Positions 8,811 to 19,600 of a stretch of DNA of 64,000 bases are shown piece after piece (position 1 is the stretch's first letter; every line of letters starts with the position of its first letter). A program made the translations under genes and the position numbers. The notes under the pieces are model-generated. The model saw only the letters and a list, made by a program, of their open reading frames with translations, made no database searches and was not told the DNA's origin. The stretch comes from JAGVPT01 sp049578505 (lineage in GTDB: Bacteria > Bacteroidota > Ignavibacteria > UBA10030 > UBA8401). Location: contig JBAUMC010000033.1 of NCBI GenBank assembly GCA_049578505.1, forward strand, positions 1 through 64,000. The letters run 5' to 3'.

Positions 8811-9107
8811 ATGATAACACTCTTTGTTTTTTACATCCACACCGTAGCGGCGGTGTATGCGTTCACGAACCAATATCAAGAGGAAGGAATCGGGGCGGGA
8901 GCGCTTGCAGTCGCATTCATGGGGATAGTGTTTTCCGTCGGATGGAGTATCAGTACCTTCCTGCTAAAATTTTTTGTGAGCGAAAGAGGATTTGGCATCT
9001 ACCTCAACAGGGACGCTCTTTCGCTTGCGCTCTTGACTCTCGGGGAGGGGGTTTTTTATTATTTGTATTTGAAGGGAACGAAAACGAAGAGAACTACTTC
9101 ATCTTGA
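8811..9107 (+). CDS. Small membrane protein, unknown
   Basis: I do not recognise this 98-residue protein. It has three predicted membrane segments (about residues 2-18, 28-50 and 66-82) and a basic, lysine-rich C-terminal tail that would face the cytoplasm. I chose ATG 8811; an in-frame reading from 8760 would overlap the preceding gene. It follows the sugar transferase by 31 bp on the same strand and may be cotranscribed. Its last 14 bp overlap the 3' end of the convergent TonB gene. Real-gene status rests on its hydrophobic pattern and spacing. Confidence 0.6.
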   Translation: MITLFVFYIHTVAAVYAFTNQYQEEGIGAGALAVAFMGIVFSVGWSISTFLLKFFVSERGFGIYLNRDALSLALLTLGEGVFYYLYLKGTKTKRTTSS

Positions 9108-9888
9108 AATTAAAGATTATCGTGCAGACTTGATCGAGTGCCGGCTGAGCACTCTGCAAAGGTTGAAACCGCCACAATCGCACCTCTTTTATTGCAGCAT
9201 TCTCCAAACGAGTATCCCCTTTTTGTAGCGGCTGGACGGATTTGACTGTCCCCCTCGGCTGGACAACCACGCGTAACCTAATTTGAGTCTGAACATTTAC
9301 GCCGGGGGGATATTTCGGCAAATCACCTGAAAGCAAATTCCGGACCCTTCCGCCTGCCCATTGGACGTTGTACGAGATATTGTCTCCGATCGAGCTGCCA
9401 GCTCCACCTGCATTGAATGGCGGAGCTACATCGGATCCGGTCGGAATTCCAGGCTTTCCGACAACATCATCCTTTCCGCCGGGAAACCCAACCCCGGATG
9501 ACGCCGGGGCTTCACGCTGAACATCAGCCATCCCTTTTCTTTCTCCTGGAATCGGCACTGGATTATCATTCGCTTCTAATTTTTTTGTAGGTCTGGCGTT
9601 AACAATCTCATCTGAAGGAAGGGTATTCTGAGCTGTCGGGAGATCAACGCCAACCCCGGTGGCAACAACGCCGGTTTGACCGAGCGGAGGCGGTGCAGTC
9701 CCTTCCGGAAGTACATCCCCTTTCGGCATGGGACCGAACGACGATGCAACCCCTCCGCCGAATGAGAATTCGACAAACTCTTGCTGCTGCGTATCCGGCT
9801 GCGGCGGACGGACAAAGAAAAGCATAAGACCAGCAACGATATGAAAAACTATGGATCCCGTCCATCCAACGGTTGATTCCCGTGTCAT
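9094..9888 (-). CDS. TonB-family energy transducer
   Basis: The 264-residue protein starts at ATG 9888 (GAGG eight bases upstream; a TTG two codons earlier is too close to it). It has one N-terminal membrane helix (about residues 8-26), a proline- and glycine-rich periplasmic spacer, and a C-terminal TonB-like domain (about 175-264: NVQTQIRLRVVVQPRGTVKSV, AAIKEVRLWRFQPL). It should carry proton-motive energy from the ExbB/ExbD channel encoded just upstream to an outer-membrane partner, plausibly the barrel protein of the same operon. It is the last gene of the six-gene reverse-strand unit. Confidence 0.82.
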   Translation of the reverse strand: MTRESTVGWTGSIVFHIVAGLMLFFVRPPQPDTQQQEFVEFSFGGGVASSFGPMPKGDVLPEGTAPPPLGQTGVVATGVGVDLPTAQNTLPSDEIVNARPTKKLEANDNPVPIPGERKGMADVQREAPASSGVGFPGGKDDVVGKPGIPTGSDVAPPFNAGGAGSSIGDNISYNVQWAGGRVRNLLSGDLPKYPPGVNVQTQIRLRVVVQPRGTVKSVQPLQKGDTRLENAAIKEVRLWRFQPLQSAQPALDQVCTIIFNFKMK

Positions 9889-9898
9889 CGGCAATACC

Positions 9899-10312
9899 TC
9901 ACTGTCCGGCTTGCGTCGGCGCTTCCGTTGCGATCATGAAACGTTGAGCGCCAATGCCCTTGGCGATATCGATCAAATCTACAGCGCTCTGCAGCGACAC
10001 TGATTGATCTGCCCTGACCACGATAACGTGATCGCGGTCTCGGTCGAGAATGGGGATGAGTTTTTGAGCAAGCGTGGTCTTTGTCACCTCTTCGGTTCCA
10101 AGAAAAATTCTCCCGGTGCTAGTGAGCGTCACGACAGATTGCCTGTCGGACTGCACTTCGCCCGTCTGCATTTTCGGGAGCTGTACTTTAATCCCGGGAG
10201 TCACTACGAACGACCACGAGAGGAGAAAAAAGATAAGCCACTGCATCACCATGTCGGCGAAGGATGCATAGTTAAATGCCGGGTTAAACTTATTTCGCAT
10301 GCTAAATTTCAT
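9899..10312 (-). CDS. exbD: ExbD/TolR biopolymer transport protein
   Basis: The 137-residue protein has a short cytoplasmic N-terminus, one membrane helix (about residues 20-38, ADMVMQWLIFFLLSWSFVV) and a periplasmic domain ending RADQSVSLQSAVDLIDIAKGIGAQRF, the standard ExbD/TolR pattern. The membrane aspartate normally used in proton conduction is probably Asp19 in FADMVMQ. It follows exbB by 14 bp and precedes the TonB gene by 10 bp, so the three should form one inner-membrane motor. Confidence 0.88.
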   Translation of the reverse strand: MKFSMRNKFNPAFNYASFADMVMQWLIFFLLSWSFVVTPGIKVQLPKMQTGEVQSDRQSVVTLTSTGRIFLGTEEVTKTTLAQKLIPILDRDRDHVIVVRADQSVSLQSAVDLIDIAKGIGAQRFMIATEAPTQAGQ

Positions 10313-10326
10313 ACGCTCACAGATGC

Positions 10327-11037
10327 TTAGTCTTTCGGTTCAAAGAATTCGTCTTCTTCACTGAATACCTTCTTTACCCGCTGTTCTTTACCGGCCGGTT
10401 GGGTAGGAGGCGCGGTCGCAGAAGGAGCGGAAGGCTTCAGGAACGCAAGAAATTCTTCCGTCGCCGTTTCCAGAGAAAACGTGATCTGGCTTACGCGTCC
10501 GACAAAATAATTGTAGAAGCCAAGCGCGGGAATGCCGACGATAAGGCCGGAGGCGCTTGAAAGCATCGCCTCCCAAATGCCGCCCGCAAGATTCCCCGAA
10601 TTCACGTTTCCTCCGAGCATTTCAATTGTGCGAAACGCATTGATCATGCCAACAACCGTTCCAAGAAACCCCAGCATCGGCCCGATGCCGGCAATGTTCG
10701 CAAGAATCCCGAGATGATTCTCGAGACGGTTAATCTCTTCTTTCCCGGCTGATTCAATGATCGCCCTCACACCTTCATGTCCTCCCTCTAGACCTGCGAT
10801 CCCTTTACGCAGAACGGTCGGAACAGAAGCGTTGCTTTGTGCGCAGGCATTGAGCGCTCCAACTACATCATTCCGCGACAATGCGCTGCGCAACTTGAGC
10901 ATAAGCGACTTCGTATCGATTTTTGCGCCGTGCAAAACGACAAACCGCTCGATAATGATGGCCACTGCGACAAGTGAGCAAAAGAGAATCGGCCACATTA
11001 TAATTCCTCCCTTCAAAAAAAACTCAAGTATATTCAT
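10327..11037 (-). CDS. exbB: MotA/TolQ/ExbB proton channel protein
   Basis: About 236 residues from ATG 11037, which has AGGAG upstream. There are three membrane segments: residues 10-30 (GGIIMWPILFCSLVAVAIIIER), about 115-140 and about 155-185. The family region IAGIGPMLGFLGTVVGMINAF and GLIVGIPALGFYNYFVGR is clear. A charged C-terminal tail (KKVFSEEDEFFEPKD) extends past the usual domain. It forms the pentameric proton channel with ExbD to drive the TonB-like protein. Confidence 0.9.
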   Translation of the reverse strand: MNILEFFLKGGIIMWPILFCSLVAVAIIIERFVVLHGAKIDTKSLMLKLRSALSRNDVVGALNACAQSNASVPTVLRKGIAGLEGGHEGVRAIIESAGKEEINRLENHLGILANIAGIGPMLGFLGTVVGMINAFRTIEMLGGNVNSGNLAGGIWEAMLSSASGLIVGIPALGFYNYFVGRVSQITFSLETATEEFLAFLKPSAPSATAPPTQPAGKEQRVKKVFSEEDEFFEPKD

Positions 11038-11062
11038 CTTTTCTCCTGTACGCAATGTGGAA

Positions 11063-11707
11063 TTATTTACTCAACCGAACAACCCAGTAACCGGCTTCAA
11101 GCATGTGTGCAAATTTGTCGGCGGATCCGCGAGCGGCCTTGGTGCTCTCATATCGTCCGATACACACACGGAAACGTTTCTCTGCCCCCCAAACATTTGC
11201 TTTTTCAACAAATGCCGGAAAGCCTGCCCGCGTCATGATATCCGCTTCGGTCTTTGCTTTTACCTCGGTGGCCCACGACGACACTTGAACGCTGTATTTT
11301 CCGCTTCCTGAAACAGAAGCGGGACTCATCGAAGCTTCGCTTACCGGCGCCGATTTCACTTCGGCTTTCGCGGTCTGTTTTTTCTCAGATCCCGGTGGCG
11401 TCTTTTCTTTAAACTCCACCAAACCTGCACTCTCAGGAACCGCGGCTGTCATGGCTGCAGTGTCCGGGGTAACAACAGGCGGCGGTGCAATAACAACCGG
11501 TACGGCTTTCTTCTTGCCGATGATTCCAGCCTTATTCAACGCAAAATATCCGCCACCAAGAAGTATAACCACTAAGAGCAAGATGACAACCGGCATTGGC
11601 AAACCTGCGATCTTCTTGCCTCCAGATCCGCCGCCGCCGGGCATTCCAGTCGTCCTCACCCCTGCCACCGGCGCTGGAGCTCCAGCCTTAAGATTGAGAT
11701 TAGGCAT
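11063..11707 (-). CDS. SPOR-domain membrane protein
   Basis: The 214-residue protein starts at ATG 11707 with GGAGGTAG upstream. It has a glycine/proline-rich cytoplasmic N-terminus, one membrane helix (about residues 36-57, LPMPVVILLLVVILLGGGYFAL), a proline/lysine-rich periplasmic linker, and a C-terminal SPOR domain (about 135-214: KYSVQVSSWATEVKAKTEADIM, FRVCIGRYESTKAA). SPOR domains bind denuded glycan strands in peptidoglycan, often at the septum. Its place between an outer-membrane barrel and ExbB suggests it anchors the energy-coupling machine to the wall, which is inference. Confidence 0.85.
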   Translation of the reverse strand: MPNLNLKAGAPAPVAGVRTTGMPGGGGSGGKKIAGLPMPVVILLLVVILLGGGYFALNKAGIIGKKKAVPVVIAPPPVVTPDTAAMTAAVPESAGLVEFKEKTPPGSEKKQTAKAEVKSAPVSEASMSPASVSGSGKYSVQVSSWATEVKAKTEADIMTRAGFPAFVEKANVWGAEKRFRVCIGRYESTKAARGSADKFAHMLEAGYWVVRLSK

Positions 11708-11757
11708 GTTGAACTACCTCCTTCCTATGTGATAAAAAAAGATTAAATTTTCTTCGC

Positions 11758-13443
11758 TTACCACTTGTACGTAATACCGAGAGAAATGAACAACGGGCGC
11801 TCCACGTAGCCATCCCACACAAAATACTGCCGATCTAAAATATTATCCAACTCCATCACCACGCGAAGATTGTCAAGAAGCTGATACTCTGCTTTACCGC
11901 CGACGTCCAGATATCCGGCGTTTGCACCGGAGTGCGCAAAATCTTTCCACCGTTTCGAAAAATATTCTGCGTACACTTCTGCAACAACGCCGCTGCCGAA
12001 TGAACGGCGGTAGAGACCACTGGCCGTAAACATCGGAATATTCGGAACGGTATTTGACGAATCCTGCGCCTGAGTAGAGTTGAACGATCCCGAAAGGGTT
12101 GCAGAATTTTCCTGAGAAAAGGTATACGAACCTTCCAATGTAAGGCGCGTAACATCTACCTTCGGAAGATACGTAACATCCCAGACTTTTGCACTATTTA
12201 ATTCAATAAAAACCGGGAAGTTTTGGATGGAGCTATACGACAATGACCCGTTCCCATAAAATTTATCGCTGAAGGTGTATTCTGAACCGAGTGTAAATGC
12301 GAAGGGAACCTCACTCGGCCTAAGTTCAACCACGTTCCGGATATATTTGTCGGAGGTGACGAGCGAGGCAAGGGTATTTCTGTCCACGGTCGGCGCAATC
12401 GAGAGGTACACTGTCGCAGCGTCGCTCATAAAATAACGGAGTTGAGCACCGGGGTAAAATCGTCCGCTCGCAACAGAGAGATTTCCTTTGTAAATAAACT
12501 GCTGCACTGTAACGGTTGCCTGTAGATCGGGGAGAAAAAACTTTTCTCCGGACAAACGGAGGTCAAACCACTGGGGCGAATGCATTTCGAAATTTGGAGG
12601 AAGTTGCATAGAGACATCCGATGCCACATATTCCAACGAACCATGGAGTTGAATGTCATTTTTTCTCGTCGATCCTGATACCAGTATTCCAACATCATTT
12701 TCTGAAGAGTTCAGTGAGTCGTTCAACGAAGTACCATTCCATGAAACTCGGGCAGAGTAATCGAGCGGTTCGTCCAATCCGCCAAGACCAGTCGCACGGG
12801 AAGCAAGTCCCAGATTGAAGCGGAGGTTGTTCAGCGTCCGCACCTGCGATGGATCAGAAGAACCGTAGGCCCGGTACGTCATACCGGCAAAATTCAATCC
12901 GCCGTTTAGCCGACTGCGGGCGAGAACGCCTAACGATTCAGGAGAAAGATAATTTCCCTCGATTCCGATGCCGGTTTTTTGCCAGTTCGCATCTGTTACC
13001 TGACCGCTGGTCGATGCATAATTGGCATGAAATAGAACTCCTCCCCCGTCATAATTTTTCCCAAACCACCCTTCCATTAACGGCGAGGTGTAATTGCCTA
13101 TCCCAGCCACGACTCTTCCGTTCAATTGACCGGCCGGTTCGGCAAAATCTATCTGCTGCTTTGCTCCCTCTCCAACCCCCGCGTCCTTCTGGCCCGGGCC
13201 TTGCGAGCCGGGAACGTAAAGCTTCTCTTCTTCAAAAATAGATTTCGATGATACCGGGAGGTCGATCGTCTCCTGTCCCGTAATAAGAAATTCAGGAAGT
13301 TCGATCTTGGGAAGCGGTGCAGCGGCCTGGTCTGGCACAGTGACGTCGCGGTGTTCCGGCTCTTTTTTTTCCTGCGCGTGAAGTGACGAGCTTAAAAGCA
13401 GGCACATTACGACCAGAGAACTATGGAAGCGCAATGGGTGCAT
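11758..13443 (-). CDS. Outer-membrane beta-barrel protein (TonB-receptor-like)
   Basis: About 561 residues. A signal peptide (MHPLRFHSSLVVMCLLLSSS, cut after LHAQ) is followed by a proline/charged region that includes LPEFLITGQETIDLP, then a long run of alternating amphipathic strands ending in an aromatic residue (GITYKW), the usual outer-membrane signature. The final 100 residues read like the last strands of a TonB-dependent receptor (VVMELDNILDRQYFVWDGY). No plug domain is evident. The start ATG 13443 shares a base with the stop of the TPR gene (TGATG), so translation is probably coupled. It is likely the outer-membrane partner of the ExbB/ExbD/TonB proteins downstream. Confidence 0.75.
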   Translation of the reverse strand: MHPLRFHSSLVVMCLLLSSSLHAQEKKEPEHRDVTVPDQAAAPLPKIELPEFLITGQETIDLPVSSKSIFEEEKLYVPGSQGPGQKDAGVGEGAKQQIDFAEPAGQLNGRVVAGIGNYTSPLMEGWFGKNYDGGGVLFHANYASTSGQVTDANWQKTGIGIEGNYLSPESLGVLARSRLNGGLNFAGMTYRAYGSSDPSQVRTLNNLRFNLGLASRATGLGGLDEPLDYSARVSWNGTSLNDSLNSSENDVGILVSGSTRKNDIQLHGSLEYVASDVSMQLPPNFEMHSPQWFDLRLSGEKFFLPDLQATVTVQQFIYKGNLSVASGRFYPGAQLRYFMSDAATVYLSIAPTVDRNTLASLVTSDKYIRNVVELRPSEVPFAFTLGSEYTFSDKFYGNGSLSYSSIQNFPVFIELNSAKVWDVTYLPKVDVTRLTLEGSYTFSQENSATLSGSFNSTQAQDSSNTVPNIPMFTASGLYRRSFGSGVVAEVYAEYFSKRWKDFAHSGANAGYLDVGGKAEYQLLDNLRVVMELDNILDRQYFVWDGYVERPLFISLGITYKW

Positions 13444-16400
13444 CAAGGCTGCTCCAACTTCCGAAGTTTTTGTTCAGCTTCTGCGGCAAGTTCGCCCCCT
13501 TGCTTGATAACAATATTGTACGCATCCTTCGCTTTTTGTGTTTGATTTGTCTTCTCATAGCAATCGCCGAGGTTAAAATACGACCTCGCAATCCAATCCT
13601 CCGCCGCCGGAAACACGTACTTCACTCTCAAATACGAAATGATCGCTTCGGAATAATTTTTCGACGATTGCTGCGTCATTCCGACGGCGTATTGCGCTTC
13701 GGCCCCGAGCTCGTCCGTCCGGCTCGTCGCGACAGCCTGGAAATACTCCGATGCCTGTTTGTAATTTTCCACCGCCTGATTCATCCATCCAAGCGCGACT
13801 TTGCTTCTGTCGCTTGCAGCTGTTTTCGGATATTGCGCAATCGTCGCTTCAAATTTCCTGACAGCGGCATCGGTCTGGTTTGTCGATTTGAAGACTACCC
13901 CTTGCTGGTACGATGCTTCTGCTGCTTCATCCGATTTTGGATATTGTTCTTGGACTTTCCCGAACGCTGCGAGTGCTTCGTTCGGCTTGCCTTGTTGAAC
14001 AAATACACCGCCCTGTTCAAACATTGCGGCGCTTGCGAGCTTGCTCGAAGGATACTTTGCAGCTATCGCCTGGAAGCCCTCAAGAGCGGCTTCATAGTTG
14101 TTCAACGCACTGTAACATTTTCCGCTCCAGTAATACGCATCGGGCGCAAGTTTGCTTTTCGGGAATCGCTGAAGGAATTCTTGGTAGGCTTTGACCGCGT
14201 CGTCATATTGTTTTTGCCCGAAGTAAATGTCGGCTTTTTTGTAGAATAACTCGTCCGCCGCCTTTGCCGACGGATTGTTCTTCACATAATCGTCTATCGA
14301 GCGAACTGCTTCTCCGGGCTTATCGAGTAAAACGTAACAATACTGTATGCCGTTTGCCGCATCGCTTGCATACTGTGACCCGGGATATTTCGCAACGACG
14401 GCCTGGTACGCTTGGATTGCTTCGGTGTACTTCTCCAAATTATAGTACGAATCGCCGATGCTGTAGTACGCTTTGGGTACGAGCTCACTTTTCGGATAGC
14501 GCGATATGACAGATTGGAATTCGCCTATCGCCTTGTCGTACTTCTTTGTTTGAAAATAAATCCATCCGATGCCGTATTCAGCATCATCGGCAAGGTCGGA
14601 CGTCGGAAATTTCGAGATAAGGTTCTCGAAATCTCTTATGCCCAGGTCCAGCTTGTCGGATTTGTATTCGGACTGGGCAAGCTGATAGTATGCGTAGTCG
14701 ATTCCGCTTTTCGAAGGAAAGGATTGAATTGTCCCGCGGTAAGCCTCGGCCGCATTGGCATATTCCTTTACGTAATAATACGAATCGCCGAGCCTCAATT
14801 GCGCATCGAATGCAAACTCTGAAGAGCCGCTACCGCTCAGCACTTTCTCGAACGTCACCGCAGCGTCTTTATACTTCGCTTCCTTAAAATAGCTCCAAGC
14901 TAGGCCATATTCCGCGTCTGTAAATTTCGGTTGTCCCGCACCTTGCTTAATAAATTGACTGTAATATTTTTCCGCATCTCCAAATTGGCCAGCTTGGAAA
15001 AAAGATTCTCCGGCCCAGAACAATGCTTCGGCGGCTTTCGCGTTTTGCGGATGCTCTTTCAAAAAGGAAACGAATTGTGCAGAGGCGTCGGAAAACTTTT
15101 GTAATTTGTACAGTACCCAACCTTCTTGAAAAGCCGCGTCGCCTTTTACCGAATCATCCGCCGGAACTACTCCTTTAACCGCACGGAACGATTTTGCAGC
15201 CTCCTCATACTCCTTTTTCGCGATGTATGATTCTCCAAGCATTCGGTAAGCATCGCCGGTTGCGTCCGCTGACGGATATCTTTTTGTCACTTGTTCAAAA
15301 AAAGAAATAGCGGCGTCGTAATTCTTTTGCTCGTAGAAAATCATCCCCGATTCATACAAAGCGTTATCCGCGTATTCCCCGTCCGGGCGTGTGGTGACCA
15401 CCTGATTGAATATATCAAGAGCTTTCTTGGCATCGCCCGATAATCGAATCGCCTGCCCCTTGCGGAAGAGAGCGTTGTATGCAACGTCATCTGTGCCGGT
15501 TGCAAGATCGCTAAAGACGGTGGCAGCCCGCTCGTATTCGTTTGTCTTCAAATATGTCCAGCCTATTGAGTAGGTTACCGTGCGAACGAGCGGATTTAAA
15601 GGATAATCTTTTCGAAACCCTTCATAAAGGGTTCGTGCCTTCGTATAATTTTGAAGATTATAGTAATCCTCCGCCACACAATAATCGGCTGCAGCTCTTT
15701 CCGATGAATCTGCAATGGAAGCCTTTGCAGTAAGAAGATAATCGATGCTTTTTTGAAACTCCCCGCTCTTGCTGTAGCATTCGCCGATACGGACAGCCGT
15801 CGTCGATAAAAGATCACTCTGCTTTTTTTCGTTCAACAATCTTTGATAAAACTCAATTGCCTTTTGATACTCCTTTTGTTGTTCTGCGGTCCAGCCGAGT
15901 GAATACAAAGCATAATCAGAAAGCCGGTTTGAAGGATATTTTTCTACGCTGATGGAATAATATTTTGAAGCGGATGCAAAATCGTTGGATTTAAGGTATG
16001 CCTCGCCGATCCAGTACGATGCTTCCCCCGCAAGGTCACTTTGCCCGTAATTTTCCACGATTTGTTTATACCATGGGATCGCATCGGCAAAATGATGAAG
16101 CTTGAAGTTGGCTTCACCAAGCTTAAATAAAGCGTCCGGGCGGAGTTTGTTCACCGGGTATTCCCGGACGAACGAATTTAACACTGAAATAGCTTCGTCA
16201 TAATTTCCCATTGCCATACGAGATTCGGCGTATAGGAAAATAGCGTCTGGGCGTTTGGAACTGGAGGGGTATTGGTCTATGAATTTCTGAAACTGGTCTG
16301 AGGCGAGCTGGTAAAGCTTATCCTGGTATAACCCGAACGCAAACGCGTAATCCTGCTCTTCCTGAATTCCTGAGGAGACCGTTTGGCATGGAAGGGAATC

Positions 16401-16487
16401 CAGGGGGAGGCTGCTAAAGAATAGAATTACAAGCAAAAGATGAACAATTCTTCTCACTGCGCGTCCTTGCCTCTCACAATTGTCCAT
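13443..16487 (-). CDS. Large secreted TPR-repeat protein
   Basis: The 1014-residue protein has a signal peptide (residues 1 to about 38) and then almost continuous tetratricopeptide repeats of the YbgF/BamD style: the phrase A..YY..G..Y...K.Y..AI..F...I..YP.S recurs about 25 times. Such arrays bind peptides or proteins in the periplasm. It heads the operon with the outer-membrane barrel, SPOR, ExbB, ExbD and TonB genes, so it is probably the periplasmic scaffold of that system. Its N-terminus (LYQDKLYQLASDQFQKFIDQYPSSS) is clearly related to the giant TPR protein at 39621-43259, so the two are paralogues. Confidence 0.82.
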   Translation of the reverse strand: MDNCERQGRAVRRIVHLLLVILFFSSLPLDSLPCQTVSSGIQEEQDYAFAFGLYQDKLYQLASDQFQKFIDQYPSSSKRPDAIFLYAESRMAMGNYDEAISVLNSFVREYPVNKLRPDALFKLGEANFKLHHFADAIPWYKQIVENYGQSDLAGEASYWIGEAYLKSNDFASASKYYSISVEKYPSNRLSDYALYSLGWTAEQQKEYQKAIEFYQRLLNEKKQSDLLSTTAVRIGECYSKSGEFQKSIDYLLTAKASIADSSERAAADYCVAEDYYNLQNYTKARTLYEGFRKDYPLNPLVRTVTYSIGWTYLKTNEYERAATVFSDLATGTDDVAYNALFRKGQAIRLSGDAKKALDIFNQVVTTRPDGEYADNALYESGMIFYEQKNYDAAISFFEQVTKRYPSADATGDAYRMLGESYIAKKEYEEAAKSFRAVKGVVPADDSVKGDAAFQEGWVLYKLQKFSDASAQFVSFLKEHPQNAKAAEALFWAGESFFQAGQFGDAEKYYSQFIKQGAGQPKFTDAEYGLAWSYFKEAKYKDAAVTFEKVLSGSGSSEFAFDAQLRLGDSYYYVKEYANAAEAYRGTIQSFPSKSGIDYAYYQLAQSEYKSDKLDLGIRDFENLISKFPTSDLADDAEYGIGWIYFQTKKYDKAIGEFQSVISRYPKSELVPKAYYSIGDSYYNLEKYTEAIQAYQAVVAKYPGSQYASDAANGIQYCYVLLDKPGEAVRSIDDYVKNNPSAKAADELFYKKADIYFGQKQYDDAVKAYQEFLQRFPKSKLAPDAYYWSGKCYSALNNYEAALEGFQAIAAKYPSSKLASAAMFEQGGVFVQQGKPNEALAAFGKVQEQYPKSDEAAEASYQQGVVFKSTNQTDAAVRKFEATIAQYPKTAASDRSKVALGWMNQAVENYKQASEYFQAVATSRTDELGAEAQYAVGMTQQSSKNYSEAIISYLRVKYVFPAAEDWIARSYFNLGDCYEKTNQTQKAKDAYNIVIKQGGELAAEAEQKLRKLEQP

Positions 16488-16609
16488 TTAAAGTAAAGGT
16501 TTTAATAGATTTATTAACTTAATCAATTTAATACATGGGATAGTATGTGTCAAGAGGTGGCGTAGCAATGGGAGGCGGATTTGGTCGAAATCAGGCAGGC
16601 ATCCTAAAA

Positions 16610-19600
16610 TTACGGCTGGTGGAATTCCTGCAGGCTCTTCACCGACATTTTGCCGTGTCTGATTTCTTCAATGGCTCTCACCGCAGTTGCTGCGGCTGAA
16701 AGCGTAGTAATAAACGCAACTTTATGCTCGATCGCAGCCCATCCGATTGAGTACTCATCAAAACGGGATTCTTCGCCGAGCGGGGTGTTGATAACTAAAT
16801 CGACTTCACCGTTTTTAATATGGTCGACGATGTTCGGCCGCCCCTCCTGAACTTTAAACACCTGTCGATTGGATATTCCATGGTTTGTGAGAAACTTTGA
16901 TGTCCCCTCAGTTGAAACAATCTTGAACCCGAGGTTAATGTATTCCTTGACAATCTCCAGTGTCTTTTCATTTTTGTCATTTTCGTTCACGCTGACAAAG
17001 ATCGTCCCGTGGTCTGGTAACGCGTTGCCGGCACTGATTTGAGATTTCGCCAACGATGCACCGAACGTCCCAGATATTCCCATCACTTCCCCGGTGGAGC
17101 GCATTTCAGGGCCGAGGAACATCGTTACCTTGGGAAACTTGGAGAAGGGAAAAACAGCCTCTTTAACGGAGATATGCTTCACTTTCTTGAAGTCAAAATC
17201 GAGTACGCCGAGTTCTTTAAGTGTCTTGCCTACCATTACCTTTGCAGCAATTTTCGCGAGAGGTAGGCCCGTTGCCTTGCTGACAAACGGGACCGTGCGC
17301 GACGCACGCGGGTTTACTTCCAACACGTAGACAACCGAGTCTTTCATCGCGAATTGCACGTTCAACAATCCGATGACCTTCAAGGCATGAGCGAGTTTCT
17401 TCGTTATTTCAATGATTTCTTCCGTTTTCTCGTCGCTTAGCATAAACGGGGGAAGAACGCATGCGCTGTCCCCAGAATGGATTCCGGCTTCTTCAATATG
17501 TTCCATCACTCCGCCGATCAGAACATCGTGGCCGTCGCACACCGCGTCGACATCAAATTCGAACGCATCCTCTAAAAAATTGTCGATTAAAATCGGATGT
17601 TCTGGAGAAACGTCTACTGCTCTTTTCATGTACTCCTTCAACGAGGCCGTGTTGTAACAGATCTCCATCGCGCGTCCGCCGAGAACGTACGATGGACGAA
17701 CAAGCACGGGAAATCCGATCTCTTCCGCCACGAGAACAGCGTCCTTGATTGAAAACGCTGTCCCGTATTTCGGGTGCGAAATATTGTGCTGTCGCAATAG
17801 TGCGCCGAAACGCTTGCGGTCCTCTGCAAGGTCGATTCCCTCCGTTGATGTTCCGAGAATGCGGACTCCGTGCGATTCAAGTTCTTTCGCAATCTTTAAG
17901 GGCGTTTGTCCCCCGAAACTCACGATGATCCCCTCAGGCCGCTCATGCTCACATATATTCAATACATCCTCAACAGTGAGCGGCTCAAAATAGAGTTTAT
18001 CGGTGGTATCATAATCGGTTGAAACAGTCTCGGGATTACAGTTGATCATGATCGTCTCGTACCCTTCTTCGTGCAAGGCATAGACGCCGTGTACACAGCA
18101 GTAGTCAAACTCGATACCCTGTCCGATCCTGTTCGGCCCGCCCCCGAGGATTATCGCTTTCTTTTTTGCCGAGCGGACAGATTCATTTTCTTTTTCGTAC
18201 GTCGAGTAATGATAGGGCGTATGAGCCTCAAACTCTGCAGCGCACGTGTCGACTGTTTTGAACACAGGAACGACGCCAAGTTTTTTTCGCAAATTCCGGA
18301 CCGAGTCCTCGTCCGCCTTCCATAGATATGCGAGCTGTCTGTCCGAGAATCCGTACTGCTTGGCCTTGGTGAGAACTTCGGCTGTCATTGCAGAAAATTT
18401 ATTTTTCATCCGGACATGTTCATCATGGTTTTCCACCAATGCCGCGAGCTCGTCTTCCGTCTCAACAATTTGCTTGATGTTGAACAGGAACCATGGATCG
18501 ATTTTAGTGAGGGCTTGTATCTCTTCGATTGTGAACCCAAGCTGAAAGGCGTATCGGAGGAAAAAAATATTGCTCGGCTTCGGCCTGCGGAGCTGGTCCT
18601 TTACTTTTCTTATCCACTCGGACTTCGATTTTGGAGTAAGCTTGTGATGATTGAATGCATCCTTTCCGTCAGCTCCGAGCCCCGAGTGTCCCGTTTCGAG
18701 AGACCGCAGCGCTTTTTGCAGCGCTTCTTTGAATGTCCTGCCGAAGGCCATCGCTTCGCCGACAGATTTCATCTGTACGCCAAGGGTTTCATCGACCCCT
18801 TTGAATTTTTCGAAATCCCATCGGGGAATTTTCACGACGACATAATCGATTGTCGGTTCGAACGAGGCCGGCGTCAGCTTCGTGATGTCGTTAGGAATTT
18901 CATCCAGTGAATAACCAATCGCGAGCTTGGCAGCAATCTTCGCAATCGGGAAACCCGTCGCTTTGGACGCGAGGGCCGAGCTGCGGGAAACGCGAGGATT
19001 CATCTCGATGATATACATCTTTCCGTTTTCAGGATTGATCGCAAACTGTACATTCGACCCTCCGGTATCAACGCCGATAGCTCTCATCACGATGATTGCC
19101 GCATCCCGCATGTACTGGTATTCTTTGTCCGTCAGTGTTTGTGCGGGCGCGACGGTGATCGAATCACCCGTGTGGACACCCATCGGGTCGAAATTTTCAA
19201 TCGAGCAGATAATCACGACATTATCTTTTGCATCGCGCATGACCTCAAGCTCATACTCTTTCCATCCAATCACTGACTCTTCGATCAAGACTTCATGAAT
19301 CGGGCTGTTCGTGATCCCATGTTCGACGATGGTACGAAACTCTTCAATGTTATATGCAATCCCCCCCCCGGTACCTCCAAGCGTAAACGATGGTCGGATG
19401 ATAATTGGAAAGCCGATGCCGTCAACAATTTTCAGCGCTTCTTCATAACTGTAGACAAAACCGCCGCGAGGCATTTCGAGCCCCGCTGCACGCATCGTTT
19501 TCTGAAAAAGCTGACGGTCTTCCGCCTTTTTGATCGCATCCAATTTTGCACCGATGAGTTCGACCCCGTATTTTTCCAGCACTCCTCGTTCAGCCAGGGC

